A DNA stretch of 64,000 nt from assembly GCA_037951105.1 (NCBI GenBank), contig JBAMJV010001328.1, positions 372,001 to 436,000 of the forward strand, written 5' to 3'. The translations under genes were made by a program, and so were the position numbers. Under the pieces are notes generated by a model. That model was not told where the DNA came from, made no database searches, and saw nothing but the letters and a program-made list of their open reading frames with translations. Position 1 is the first letter of the stretch, and each line of letters opens with the position of its first letter. This document shows, in pieces, positions 45,461 to 56,320 of this stretch. This DNA comes from Echinarachnius parma. Taxonomy: Eukaryota; Echinodermata; Echinoidea; Clypeasteroida; Echinarachniidae.

Positions 45461-46245
45461 CGTGTTTGGGCATTCGTCTTTAAATACAAAGTTTGTGGGT
45501 TCGATTCCCAGCCGCGGCACGTTTGTCCTTCAGCAACACACTTTATCCACATTTGCTGCTCTCAACCAAGGTGTAGTAAATGGGTACTTGGCAGGAATGT
45601 ATTCCTTGAAATGCTTGAGCGCTTGAATAAGGCTGCTCGGCTTAAAGGGATAGTTGAGTATTGGTCAAACTTAACTTTAGTAACCAAAACCTGCACCATT
45701 ACAGTACAAACTAATAGTTCTATCTCCACCATGCTCGAAAAGTATACACAATTACAAACGACTAAGTAAAACCCCTGTTATCATTCAAAAAGAGCCGTTA
45801 CAACTCAAGAGGGCGCTCTCTAAAAAACTCATTAGTTTTAGCCATTTTTCATACAAAATTGTGCATTTGATGTTTTTTTTTTTTTAAAGTTCAATAGAGA
45901 TATCATCAACAACTTTTTAAAAACCTTTTTAGATTTTTTTCAAAGTAGTCTATAAGCATTTATTTTTATTTTTCTAAAAAGTCGAAATGTCCCCTGGCGG
46001 AGAACTTTTGAATAAAAATACGTTTATGGATATTTCAGCCGTTTCTGAACCGATTTTGATCAAGTAAAGTTTATTCTGTCATTAAAATTGTATGTTCTTT
46101 CAAATTTGACAGTCAGTTTTTTATTATCTCACAAAAAAATATTTTGTGAAGTGCCCTCTTTACCAAAACTCAACTATCCCTTTAAGCCAAGGTAATAATT
46201 TGTTCACTTTGTCACACTTCTCTTGTTTACTTGATTTGCTGAATA

Positions 46246-46277
<32 letters not shown>

Positions 46278-46345
46278 CCCCGAGCGCTTTGAGACTTAAC
46301 TGTAATAAAGAGCTATATAAAAATGGACAATCATTATTCAATTAT
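45461..46345 (+). mobile_element. tRNA-derived SINE, split by a MITE
   Basis: A tRNA-like head with box B GGGTTCGATTCCCAGCCG (45497-45514) is followed by a body (CACTTTATCCACATTTGCTG, GTAGTAAATGGGTACT). The tail is GCGCTTTGAGAC...AAAGAGCTATATAAAAATGG preceded by (AAT)n. The body is interrupted at 45646-46181. A second copy lacking the head and the MITE lies at 49430-49605. Confidence 0.8.
45646..46181. mobile_element. Complete family A MITE (536 bp), TTAA target duplication
   Basis: TTAA lies at 45642-45645 and 46182-46185. The ends are AGGGATAGTTGAGTATTGGT and, inverted, AGGGATAGTTGAGTTTTGGT. The empty site in the other SINE copy (GGCTAAAGCC near 49545) supports insertion into GGCTTAAGCC. 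This is the reference copy for the family at 1-530, 2641-3148, about 6412-6780, 61620-62160 and 62331-62815. Confidence 0.9.
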
Positions 46346-47206
46346 TAAAATAAACACTTGCCTGAACAGGCACTTGCTCTGCTCTGGGTAATCAGGCAAA
46401 TGCAAATGTAGCACCCTGAGTAAATGTAATGTACATAATAATTATGTTCTTTGCAATGTCTTTGCAAGCAGATGCTCTCACATACATACAAGAAATCTTT
46501 TAGCACTTTGAGCACTTAGCACAAACGGGGAGAAAAACAACGGGAAGATGAAATTATGTCTCAAATTTAGTTCTACTTCTAACCCTGAAAAAAAAAGAAC
46601 ATAAAACATTCAATAAATGTCCAAAATATAAATGTATATTGCTTTTGAAAGTTACATGAAAAACTAAAATATGGTTACATTTTTAATGGAAACATTACTT
46701 CCTTTTGTTCCTGGTGTATTCTTGGAGAATTTTTGTCTATAAACTTTAAGGACAAACAAAATTAAAATAAAGCTCGATAATTAATAATTTCCTACTCTTT
46801 TATACATTTCATCTTGTTAGGAAAATATGAAGAAAATCTATAACAACAATTACCAAAAAAATTAAAGATAATTAGCCATACAAAATTTAGGAAATATGAA
46901 ATGATGTCCTAACTATTGCGGAACAAGAACAAGAACATGAAAATAGCTTTGCTTTTTAGAGGTTTTTGGCAAGAAATACTAGCCATCTAATCCCTCAACA
47001 ATATTTGAAATATATAATTTGTTGTGGTGCAGTTGATGAAAAATGCAAATGAACTGTTTTTTTTCTCTTCATAAACAACATCTATAATTTTAGTACAAGA
47101 AACTATTCAAAACAAACATACACAGGAGGTATACAAATAGCATTTTAGAGCCCTGTTTTGCTTTTTTAGTTTGCCCTGACATCTTGTTATAACAAAATAA
47201 TGACTA
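46346..47206. other. Intergenic, nothing recognised
   Basis: AT-rich; no gene, RNA or classified repeat seen. Confidence 0.4.
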
Positions 47207-47440
47207 GGGCTTGAAATTAACACTGGTTTGCTGGCCCAGGCCAACAAATTTGAGCTTCAGACAACCAACAACATAAGAAAATTACATTTTACTAGCCTGA
47301 CTGGGCTACCAAAGTGAAAAAAACTTTGAATGGTTTTCTTTGTTTTGGGGAACCCAATTCTGTTTTGGGGCGAGATATAATAAATGTCTCTATTTTACTT
47401 GCTTGACTGAGCAACCGGGAAAAAAGAAGCTAATTTCAAA
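47207..47440. repeat. 'ggctcgaaattaacactgg' dispersed repeat, copy 1
   Basis: AGGGCTTGAAATTAACACTG, TGCTGGCCCAGGCCA and TGACTGGGCTACC recur in a more complete copy at 53709-54055 and partly at 49300-49420. Confidence 0.5.
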
Positions 47441-48122
47441 CTTTGCAATAACTATTTGAATTACCTAATTATTGAGTTGGGTTAAAGTACATTATTAAAA
47501 GAAATGTGCATCAAACATTATGCATTCTTCATAAAACTGTTGGTATTCTTCAATACTAAATGTCTGTTGTTTATACATGAATATACATAACAAATTAAAT
47601 CTAATTAAATCAAATATCTCTCATATCATTACTCTAATCTCTCAATTTATCTAATTTTGTTGATAGATGTACATGCAAACATTTGCAGTCATTTTTTAAT
47701 AGGGCATTCACCAATAAATATGATAGTAGACCAAATCCATCGCAAGTCCAGGTTAGAATGAGATCTATGCATCTACACAACCATAGTGAAAGATACTATG
47801 CAATTGTTTTTTTGCAGAATTTTCTAAATTATACAATAAACAAACACAAATATATAATTACAGCATTGCTTCAAAGTACATTTTATATTCATATTCACCA
47901 TCATATGGGAAACACATTGTTTGCCAGACATAGATTCATATAACAATTTGATAGTTGATACACAAGATAATATATTTGATACATCTTTGCAAATTTGCCA
48001 TTACCTTTATACCTGTACATACTATCATTCAAAGGGCAGGCACAGTGAAGAGGGATGAGATAAGAAGAAGAGGTCAGGGGTCACATTTCATTCAAAATGA
48101 AGATGTTCTCTCAAATGCATTC
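47441..48122. other. Intergenic, nothing recognised
   Basis: No supported feature. Confidence 0.4.
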
Positions 48123-48126
48123 TTAA

Positions 48127-48683
48127 AGGGCAATGAAACCCAAGCAAAATGTTGCTTTCATAGTCTTGAGGAGATTAAGAGGAATAATCTCTGAAAGTTA
48201 GAGCATAATCGGGCAAGAAACAAGAAAACTACGGCTCTTTGAAGATGTCCATTTATTCCTATGGGGAACTCAAATTGGCAACGCACTCTGATAAGTGTGT
48301 GGACAACTCCCCATATGTTTTGTACACAAAAGTTCCCATTTTTACAGTTTTCTTCACAGTCACATTTTTTCATTCCCCCAACTCATGATATGTTATGTAT
48401 AAAAGCATTCTACAAAACATATGTTGGGCTCGAACGAAGGGTAAACATAAATATTGAGAAAATTGAACAAAATTGAAATTTTGTGTACAAAATGTATGGG
48501 GAGTTGTCCACAACTTTGCCAGAGTGCGTTGCCAATTTGAGTCACTCGAAGAAATACATGGCTCTTTTCAAAGAGCCATAGTTTTCTTATTTCTTGACCG
48601 ATTGTGCTCAAATTTTCAGGGACTATTCATTATATTTAGTGTCTTATAGTGCATACAACAATTCGTCTGGATTTCATTGTCCT
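48127..48683. mobile_element. TTAA-flanked foldback MITE (557 bp)
   Basis: TTAA lies at 48123-48126 and 48684-48687. The ends are AGGGCAATGAAACCCAAGC and, inverted, AGGACAATGAAATCCAGAC. The inner arms pair over about 200 bp (AAATTGGCAACGCACTCTG, GGACAACTCCCCATA and their inverses). Confidence 0.85.
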
Positions 48684-48687
48684 TTAA

Positions 48688-49426
48688 ATACATTGGATAT
48701 CTTGCATAAACTGTATGACTGTCAGACTGTTTAATCAAAATGCTACCTTGTGATTTAGATTTGACTATTGGATTTTAGATATGGAACAAGAACCATCTCA
48801 TGCTCCCAAAAACATTTATAATTTGGCAGAGACACGTTAAAGATGTCTTCATCCACAGAGTGATTGACACAGTAAAACAACTTACATAGTTTGACAAATA
48901 AAGAGTGTTTATGATTTAACCATGTCGAATGAGGTTCCCTTTGACAAACACAGGTTTAGTGAAAATTAAACATGAACATTTGATTTTGATCACAATCGTT
49001 CCTTGTGATATTTGGTTACACTAGTGCAAGTGCATCATTTGATAAATCATACTTAAAAACATTGTAATGTTATTTTGTTGATAAATTTTGAATTATACAA
49101 CCATAACCATTTGTACTAATGTATCTTTATTCATAATGATGTAAAAATCCTGCACAAGACTTGCAAAATGATTTGGTCTTCAAATTCATTACAAACTTCA
49201 TATATTATAAGTTCACTCATTCATTACTGTATCAGTGCCAATTCCATACATACAATACAGGAAATTGTGCGCTTCTTCTTACTATAGGCATATGCACTAA
49301 CTCAGGACTCAAAGCCACCACTGGTCTGCTGTCCCAGGATCACAAACAAAAAAGAAGAGTTTTGGGACACATTTTATTCTTGCCAAATTTGATTTGCCGA
49401 ACTGGGCAACAAAAACTGGGCCACCA
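48688..49426. other. Intergenic, fragment of the 47207 repeat
   Basis: At 49300-49420 words such as CCACTGGTCTGCTGTCCCAG and CGAACTGGGCAAC resemble the 47207/53709 repeat. The rest is unclassified. Confidence 0.35.
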
Positions 49427-49429
49427 AAT

Positions 49430-49605
49430 ACAAGACACTTTATCCACATTTGCTGCTCTCAACCCAGGTGTAGTAAATGGGTACTCGGCAGGTATGTATT
49501 CCTTGAAATGCTTGAGCGCCCCATCATGGTAGCTCGGCTAAAGCCAAGGTAATAATTCTCCGAGCGTTAACTAGATAAAGTGCTAACTAGATCATTATTT
49601 ATAAT
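49430..49605 (+). mobile_element. SINE fragment without MITE (empty-site copy)
   Basis: ACACTTTATCCACATTTGCT through AGCTCGGCTAAAGCCAAGG matches 45535-45641 plus 46182-46200 with no insertion between, so it records the pre-insertion state. Confidence 0.8.
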
Positions 49606-49928
49606 AATTTGTTTTGTTTTGGGAAAAAAAGCAAATCGGATTTGGGTCTAGGGAACACCAAAGTGAGATGATTAAATCAGCACTGTTGACCTCATGTTCA
49701 ACTTGGCCCTGACTTCTTAATTTAGTACCTTTTTTTCTTCTGCTTTAATACAAAATATTATAAAATGTCACATGCAGTGAAAGGGCAGTTGACATCAGGT
49801 ACTGCACTGATCCCAGATGTCAACAATGGACACAAGCAAATAGAAGAAATACATGCTAGCTATTTCCCCCATATATTGGTCTACGTACTCTTCCATCGCA
49901 ATCCACTGTACATTTGCTGGCCTTCATG

Positions 49929-50325
49929 TTGTATGTGGAGTCAAACCTGTGTATAGATATTGTTATTTTAAATATGTAATTTGTTCTACATGTACATGTA
50001 TTTGGCAATATAGATGTTCCTTATGTTTTCTTGTGAGGGCTCGCATGTCTCCGGGCAATAGTAAAGAATTTTACTTTTGTGAGCCCTGGCCCACTTGTAA
50101 CTGTCCCTTTTCTCCCTTTCCTTCACTTTCTTTATTGACTGTTTGTATTTTGTATTTTGTATACTCTGTATTTGTTTGAATTTTGGCCAAATAAATAAAT
50201 AATAATAATAATAGTGACCACCTAAAGCAAGGGAAATGACTGGCCAAAGGGGATCACATTTGATGGCCACTATATGCAGGTTGCCTGCTAGAGACAGGTG
50301 ACTGCTAGAGTAGGTTTCCCTGTAT
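49929..50325. mobile_element. CAGTCAAACC MITE relic carrying a LINE-like 3' tail
   Basis: GAGTCAAACCTGTGTATAG at the left and GAGTAGGTTTCCCTGTA at the right are inverted, with GACCACCTAAAG and GATGGCCACTATATGCAGG inside. At about 49960-50215 an inserted piece ends in AAATAAATAAATAATAATAA, resembling a LINE 3' end. Confidence 0.45.
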
Positions 50326-50849
50326 TTGTAATCTGTGGGGGAGAGTGGCTAGATGCTGATGCAGACAGAACCACAATGCAGAACATATACAGTATTTAGA
50401 TTAGCTGAGATTTATGGTTGAATGAGTGAAAATTGAATGCTCTGGCTATTTTTTCTTACCAGCAATACCAGGGAGTTGGAGTAGCTTGGTAATATTACAC
50501 AATATTCTTGCTTCAAGTAAATGAGATCTGTGTGTCAGAGCCAATGATGCCGATCACCATGGTGACTGGGCTGGGTCAGGTGTCCAGACCCTCAGCCTCT
50601 GCCCCGTTGTCATCTTTTGCTTTCCTTTTCCTGGGGCTCATTCTTTCTCATCCATCATGTCAAACATTTAAAGCTCTCATCTTCCTTCTTCACCGGATGA
50701 CAAACTGAGCATTAAAAGTTTGGAATGCAGCGCCTCCAACTTTACACGTGGCTGTACCGCTAGCTTTCTTTCTCGTTGCTATATATTCATTTCTCTTCTG
50801 TTCGTTTGTTCAGTGTTTTCCTATATCACAAAGTTCTGTGTGGCCCGTT
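50326..50849 (-). other. LAMTOR1 3'UTR and downstream region
   Basis: Non-coding on both strands. A minus-strand AATAAA (TTTATT on plus, 50131-50136) is a distant poly(A) signal candidate. LRRC51 converges from the other side, leaving about 10.4 kb between the two stop codons. Confidence 0.35.
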
Positions 50850-50939
50850 TCAGAGGCCAAACTGGACCACAAGATTCTCTTTATGCGCCACCTGGATGTC
50901 CTGAGATGCTTTCCAGGCATTGGCTGCCGTCTTGTTAAC
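50850..50939 (-). CDS. LAMTOR1: LAMTOR1, exon 6 (C terminus)
   Basis: Acceptor CTGTTTCAG, then VNKTAANAWKASQDIQVAHK, ENLVVQFGL and TGA. It matches the vertebrate ending '[30 protein letters not shown]'. This C-terminal helix and strand wrap around the LAMTOR2-LAMTOR3 and LAMTOR4-LAMTOR5 roadblock dimers in Ragulator. Phase 0. Confidence 0.93.
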   Translation of the reverse strand, partial: VNKTAANAWKASQDIQVAHKENLVVQFGL

Positions 50940-51104
50940 CTGAAACAGAAAGTGAAAAAAAAAGGAGGCAATTTTAATACGATAACTTGATTTGTATAAA
51001 GCTTGCACATAAATAAACATCATAATAGTTTATAAGTACATGAATAAGCTAGTTTGGTCTATTGGACCCTTTACCCTAATCAGGCCGGGTTATTTTGGCT
51101 ATGC

Positions 51105-51109
51105 AATAG

Positions 51110-51140
<31 letters not shown>

Positions 51141-51175
51141 TGGATTCCACCCCCCCCCCCCAGAGATCTTGGCCG
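51105..51175. repeat. Poly(G) 29 and poly(C) 12 hairpin in LAMTOR1 intron 5
   Basis: G29 (51112-51140), TGGATTCCA, then C12 (51150-51161): a nearly perfect G:C hairpin that starts a dispersed repeat running to about 51720. The 240-codon open frame over it has no domain. Confidence 0.8.
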
Positions 51176-51741
51176 ACGAACGTGCGGCCGAAAATCAATT
51201 TCTAATTAATTATGCAAATTTATGCACAAATCCCCGTTTTGTCTGTAAATCACGAAATATTGCTCAGAATATGCTTATTTTGTGCATGAATATGCTTAAT
51301 GACTTAATTAACCGGTTTTCAACATTTGAAATTGCGACAGCCAAAATGTATTTCTTTGTTTTTTCGACTTATGTTTTCTATAGTTTTTTTCAATGGAATA
51401 AATTATTGACCATTATCCAACCATTTTTAGCACAAAATTTAATAATTGCAGTGATTAGAATGAAAAATAATGAAGGTTTTGTGTATTTTAGCAAAAAAAT
51501 CAATTTCCATAGGATTTGTACACAAATCACAAAATTGAGCGATTTTCGGGCCGACATTCACTTTAAAAAAAGTCATGTGACTTCAGAACAGTATATCTGG
51601 TCGTCGCAAATTTTGTCTCAAAAGTTGCGCAAGACTTCAATGAAAAAACTCATGAAGTCGCGCAGCAATACCTGTGCGCGTTGCGGAATTATCACGCGAA
51701 TTGTCGAGGGGGGGTGGATTCTCTTTTCAAGCTGTGCTTAC

Positions 51742-51782
51742 CAGATTGACATCTGCAATTGAGACGGGGTCTCATTTAGTGT
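51742..51782 (-). pseudogene. Partial copy of LAMTOR1 exon 5, 3' end plus donor (copy b)
   Basis: On the minus strand GAGACCCCGTCTCAATTGCA...GATGTCAATCTG is followed by GTAAGC. This is the last ~35 bp of exon 5 and its donor. No acceptor or exon 5' half is attached. Confidence 0.75.
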
Positions 51783-51885
51783 ACAGACTCCTCCCTGAGA
51801 AAATGTTGCCAGGTTAATCTTTATCATCAGTACTTTTACTACAAAAAGCTTCATAGGTTTATGCCTTGTGGCATGCATACCAGAT

Positions 51886-51937
51886 TGATGTTGGCAACTG
51901 AGACGGGGTCTTCCGATAGGATAGAGTACGGACAACC
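51886..51937 (-). pseudogene. Partial copy of LAMTOR1 exon 5, 3' end plus donor (copy a)
   Basis: Minus-strand CTATCGGAAGACCCCGTCTC...GCCAACATCAATCTG is followed by GTATGC. It is about 50 bp of exon 5 and donor, closer to the real exon than copy b. Confidence 0.8.
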
Positions 51938-52067
51938 CTGATACTATGTTGCCCTGTGAATGTTTACGCTACTAGTACTTTTTTTCCTTCTGATAAGCTT
52001 CTCTAGTTTCTGCATATATGTCAACATATTAGAGTGTAGACGATTCATACACAAAGCCTTTGCTTAC

Positions 52068-52197
52068 CAGATTGATGTCCGCGACCGAGACGGGATCTTC
52101 CGATAGGACAGAGTAGGGCATGGACACACCCTTGGGGAGCCTCAGGAAACTTGAGGCCGGCTTCCTGTTGCCGGTTACTACCACTGCCACTCGGGAG
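52068..52197 (-). CDS. LAMTOR1: LAMTOR1, exon 5
   Basis: From acceptor TATTTCTTAG it reads SSRVAVVVTGNRKPASSFLR, LPKGVSMPYSVLSEDPVSVA and DINL, with donor GTAAGC. This aligns with vertebrate '[43 protein letters not shown]'. 130 bp, phase 2 in and phase 0 out. The exon is flanked on both sides by partial copies of itself. Confidence 0.93.
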
Positions 52198-52272
52198 CTA
52201 AGAAATACAGAAAATTATATGTTTTAATTAATATGATTGCTTTTACGATTCAAAGTCAACCTTAAAAAAGGC

Positions 52273-52770
52273 CTAGGAAACCTGAGGTCGGTTTCCTGTT
52301 GCCGGTTACTACCACTGCCACTCGAGAGCTGGAAAATACAGAAAAATGAAAATGAGTGTATATTTGAATTAATATGACTCTTTTTTATGATTCAAAGTCA
52401 ACCTTAAAAAGGCCCAGGAAACCCGAGGTCGGTTTCCTGCTGCCGGTTACTACCACTGCCACTCGAGAGCTGGAAAATACAGAAAAATGAAAATGAGTGT
52501 ATGATTAAATTAATATATGACTCCTTTTAAAATTCAAAGTCAACCTTAAAAAAGGCCCAGGAAACCTGAGGTCGGTTTCCTGTTGCTGATTACTACCACT
52601 GCGACTCGAGAGCTGGAAAATACAGAAAAATGAAAATGAGTGTATATTTGAATTAATACGACTCTTTTTTTATGATTCAAAGTCAACCTTAAAAAGGCCC
52701 AGGAAACCTGAGGTCGGTTTCCTGTTGCTGGTTACTACTACTGCGACTCGAGAGCTGGAAAATACAGAAA
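52273..52770 (-). repeat. Four tandem copies of the exon-5 acceptor and 5' half (~142-bp unit)
   Basis: AGGAAACYYGAGG markers are at 52275, 52416, 52559 and 52701, with the real exon at 52144. On the minus strand each copy has CTGTATTTTCCAG followed by about 55 bp of exon-like sequence (CTCGAGAGTCGCAGTGGTAG type, coding SRVAVVVTG...). Intronic sequence follows instead of the exon 3' half. The intron part (GATTCAAAGTCAACCTTAAA) is also repeated. Confidence 0.9.
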
Positions 52771-52808
52771 AATGAAAATTACTGTATATTTATATTAAAA
52801 TTGATATA

Positions 52809-53061
52809 TGTGACCGGCTATAGCAAAACCCGGCACTTGTCGGTAAAAATCAAAATGTAGATTTTCATACCATTAAAAAGGCCTCATCACAAGCTTTCAT
52901 TTGAATCTTTGTTCTAACTAATTGGTCAATAATTGGCAAAGATATGATTGTTTCAATTTTACAATCATAAGTCTTTTACACACATTGTGTGAACTTAAAA
53001 TGCCCATTTCTTAGAAACGTGAATTACCGACAAGTGCCTGGTTTTGCTATAGCCGGTCACA
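52809..53061. mobile_element. 253-bp MITE with TGTGACCGGCTATAGC termini
   Basis: TATA lies at 52805-52808 and 53062-53065. The inverted ends agree over about 38 bp (TGTGACCGGCTATAGCAAAA, then CACTTGTCGGTAA). It is inserted in the outermost unit of the exon-5 tandem array, whose sequence resumes after it (GTGACTCCTTTTTTTTACGA). Confidence 0.9.
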
Positions 53062-53065
53062 TATA

Positions 53066-53708
53066 GTGACTCCTTTTTTTTACGATTCAAAGTTATCCCT
53101 AAAAAGGCCCACCAGAGTTATCCTATTACAGGTTTAAATTCAAATAAAACCCCACAATATTTTAATTCATGGATTACACTTGACAGTTGACACATTATTG
53201 CCCACCCCCAATACAGTCCATTGACGTTTAACCCACAATCTAATTTAATCGGCTGTTGAGCATTCCAGTCATAATTAAATTCCAACACACAAATGAATAA
53301 ACACCAAAAATCTTTAGGAAACTGTCCAGAGGCTTAGTTCATCAAAGCTGTCACTACCTCCACTTCTCTGGAGCTGAAATACAGACAATTTTTAAATGTT
53401 CACTTGTTTTTTTTTTGTATAATGCATCTAGTGCTAATACAAATAAGTTCATACATTAACAGGGATTTAGCACTGTTCACAGGATAGTTTTTAAAAGTCC
53501 ATATTCTCATATAATGTTACTAAAAAACTAAATGTGTGTGTACTAAAAAAATTTTAAAGCACAACACAGTGACTGTTCCAGAATCCATTTATCCTATTTG
53601 AAATGAGAAGTGGTAGTATGAAAAAAAAGCTTGATCATTGTACACAGATTAAGCCCCCCCCCCCCTTTTTTTAAAATAAATACGGTAAAGACACATTTCT
53701 ACCCTACA
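53066..53708. other. LAMTOR1 intron 4, nothing recognised
   Basis: End of the tandem array to about 53110, then unclassified sequence. Confidence 0.4.
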
Positions 53709-54055
53709 TGCAGGGCTCGACACTCGCACTGGCCTGCTGGCCCAGGGCCAGTGAAATGCACTTCAGGCCAGGAAAAATGTATAAAAGTCATATTTTGGAA
53801 GCCCGATCGGGCAAGCAAATTTTTTAACCCGACATTGACGAAATTAGACAAATCTTGTTTTCTTCCATGTTATGCTTCATCTATTATCACATGTTTGATC
53901 AGGAAAGAATGATATTTTGAAAAGTAAAAAGTTACTCCTGAAAACAAAATTGGGGGGCCAGTAAATTTTTCTTTTGGGCCACCAGAAAAGGGGGAAGAAA
54001 TTATTTCACTGGCCCGACCGGGCCACTGACAAAAAATGTAAGTGTGGAGACCTGC
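53709..54055. repeat. 'gggctcgacactcgcactggcc' dispersed repeat, copy 2
   Basis: CAGGGCTCGACACTCGCACT at the left and AAGTGTGGAGACCTGC at the right are roughly inverted. The interior is rich in GGCCAGTGAAAT / TTTCACTGGCC inverted words. Possible MITE. Confidence 0.55.
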
Positions 54056-54223
54056 TAATGTATAGTGTCAACTTAATTGCAAGTTTTACATTAGTTCACA
54101 TACTGTAGGCACAATGCCAGGAAGTATGACCGAGTGTGTATGGTATCTCAGAGGGAATCAAAACACGCAAGCTGAACTTTGGCTCCAGCAATTAGTCCAT
54201 TGTTTGCTGTCGAGAGCGTTAGA

Positions 54224-54385
54224 ATGTGTGTGCTTGTGAGTGGTTGCACATGTGTGTGTATTGTTTGTGTGTGTGTGTGTTTGTGCATGCGTGCGTGTAT
54301 GTACCCATATGTGTGTGTGTGTGTGCTTGTGTGTGTGTGTGTGTGTGCGTGAATGTGTGAGTGTGAGTGTGTGTATGTGTCGCCA
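54224..54385. repeat. (TG)n microsatellite
   Basis: About 160 bp of imperfect TG repeat; the open frames over it are artefacts. Confidence 0.95.
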
Positions 54386-54961
54386 TGCAAACAAAATACC
54401 CACTTGCATATATTATTTTGTTTACGTCAACTAGCCTTGAGTTTCAACAGATGTTCTTCAAATGGAGATAATCATCATGATAGTATAAGTATACTGACCT
54501 TTCAAAGGTCAAATCCTGTGCAATTACAAGAGGCGAGAGCTCAACCATGACACAGGACCAGCCCTAGCTCCACTGATCTCTAAATATGCTTAGATACACA
54601 TTTTGGGTGAATGAGGATCAAAGAAAAATATGTGTGCTCTGCTGTGCTCTTTTGAATAGCAAATAGCATATTGACACTGTTGAGTTACAGCTAATGATTT
54701 GAATTACCTTGGTGATTGGGCTGGGCTAGGCCAGTTTGAGCCCCCCTAAACTCAAAGTAAAAGATCACCAAGCGTGGGGATGCTACACCACAGGTCACAA
54801 TTTTGAACTAGGCTAGTTTGCTCAAACTTCATAACACCAAGCCAATGTGTATTATGAACCCTGTGTAGGGCGTTCGCAAAATGGCGCAGCGCATCTGATT
54901 ATGAACCCAACTACCTTTACAAACCAATCCCCAAGACCAAAGTCATGCATAACAAATGTAC
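54386..54961. other. LAMTOR1 intron 4, nothing classified
   Basis: A small inverted pair (CTTGGTGAT/ATCACCAAG) lies at about 54709-54778. No gene. Confidence 0.35.
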
Positions 54962-55039
54962 CTGTATGTTCTTGCTCTGTCCATGTATTCATGCTGCTCT
55001 AGGGCTTGAGAGTCGATGGCTGACACGTCAATGACATTC
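54962..55039 (-). CDS. LAMTOR1: LAMTOR1, exon 4
   Basis: Acceptor TTTTCCTCAG, then (S)[20 protein letters not shown] and RARTY, with donor GTACAT. It is nearly identical to vertebrate '[26 protein letters not shown]', the best-conserved block of the family and the strongest identification. 78 bp, phase 2 in and out. Confidence 0.97.
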
Positions 55040-55344
55040 CTGAGGAAAATAAATGTTCAGGATCAAGTTTCAATTGGATTGAATTCAATTTAATTCAATT
55101 CAACTGATTTCAAGCCAATTCAATTCATTTCATTTCAAGTCAAGTAATTTTAATCCAATTCAATCAAGGTGTCACAATCATCATACATGTATAACTGCCT
55201 GAAGCTAAACTTGGCATGTTTACAAATATGTAAACACACAAAATAAGTAACAGAACATAGAAACCCAGTAATTTCCCAAACCTGGATTAAGATGATAGTC
55301 TATTTGCAAATTGCTGGCTTATTATTCTAAGTTTACTTAAATTA

Positions 55345-55478
55345 ACCAGGAGCCCATTTCATAAAACTGTTGCAATTGTTGTAAGTGTCCAATTATTGTA
55401 ACTACACCATGGCAACACTTGTAAGGCTCCATGCTGATTGGCTGTTGGCCAAATAGTGTTTTATGAAATGGGCTACAG
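55345..55478. repeat. Palindromic repeat with AGCCCATTTCATAAAAC ends
   Basis: AGCCCATTTCATAAAACTG at the left and GTGTTTTATGAAATGGGCT at the right; CAAGTGTTGCC-like words pair in the interior. Confidence 0.7.
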
Positions 55479-55566
55479 TTAAAGGTTTGTTTGAATTAAT
55501 CTTTTGTGTCAAATCAAATCAATCTTAATAGTGAGATAATTATAAAGAATCATAAGGGGTACTTAC

Positions 55567-55653
55567 GAGACGGCTTTTTGTAAGACCTTGTTGAGCTCTG
55601 ATTGTTGGTCCCCTCCCCTCAGACCGTTGGGGCTGTGCCCATCGGGATAATCA
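55567..55653 (-). CDS. LAMTOR1: LAMTOR1, exon 3
   Basis: Acceptor TCTTCCCAG, then (S)DYPDGHSPNGLRGGDQQSEL and NKVLQKAVS, with donor GTAAGT. It aligns with vertebrate '[26 protein letters not shown]'. The start of this exon (TGATTAT) enforces the frame. It is read correctly only if two bases (AG) precede it. From phase 0 it opens with a TGA, and from phase 1 it meets GTC TGA. This makes inclusion of exactly one exon 2 obligatory. Confidence 0.93.
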
Positions 55654-55659
55654 CTGGGA

Positions 55660-56320
55660 AGAGAAAATATGGACAGGGATTGCAATTGGGAACATTGATG
55701 AACATTTATACAGAATTCAAAATAACATGATTATAGGGGGAGAATAACGGGGAGAATAACTTGGAGAAATCAAATATGGAGGGAGATTTCAAAAGGGAAC
55801 ATTGATTGGGGGGGGGGGGGGAAAGCCTGATTATAGGGGATACAAATAAACCAAGGGAAATGAAATACAGCACTGGGAGATTCCATATGGAAAAGGAAAC
55901 ATTTACGAACATTTGTAGGGAAAATCAAAATGTTATAATTACAAGGGAGGGAAAAAAAACATTGATGTGAAACAAAATATGTAGGGAGATTGCAAAAGGG
56001 CACACTGATATAAACAAAAATGGGGGAACAAAATATCACGATTACAGCCCTGGATGAAAATAAACCAAGGGTAAAGAAATACAGCAGGAGAATGCAAAAT
56101 GGATCATTGACAACAAACAAATTTGGTAAAATCAAAATATGATTACAGGTTTAAGAAACTATAGCCACTGGTGTAGATCTGTCAGTGATACCTATTGTTA
56201 AGGGGGGGGGGGGGGGGGGGGTAGGGGTGAACTATTCATTCTCCCCACCTCCTGAACAAAATACATAACTGACAGATCTACACCAGTGATTATAGTGGGA
56301 GATTACAAAAGGGAACATTG
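55660..56320. repeat. Degenerate tandem repeat (AGGGAGATTGCAAAAGGGAACATTGAT type) with G runs
   Basis: Diverged units containing GGGAGATT(G/T)CAAAAGGG, AACATTGAT and AAATCAAAATATGATTA follow one another. A palindrome with GTGTAGATCTGTCAGT arms and a G-run loop lies at 56168-56285. Confidence 0.6.

Noticed and set aside
51040-51762. A 240-codon plus-strand open frame
   Set aside because: It begins in low-complexity poly(G) sequence, lies in a dispersed repeat within LAMTOR1 intron 5, runs into an antisense exon-5 copy and shows no domain or codon structure.
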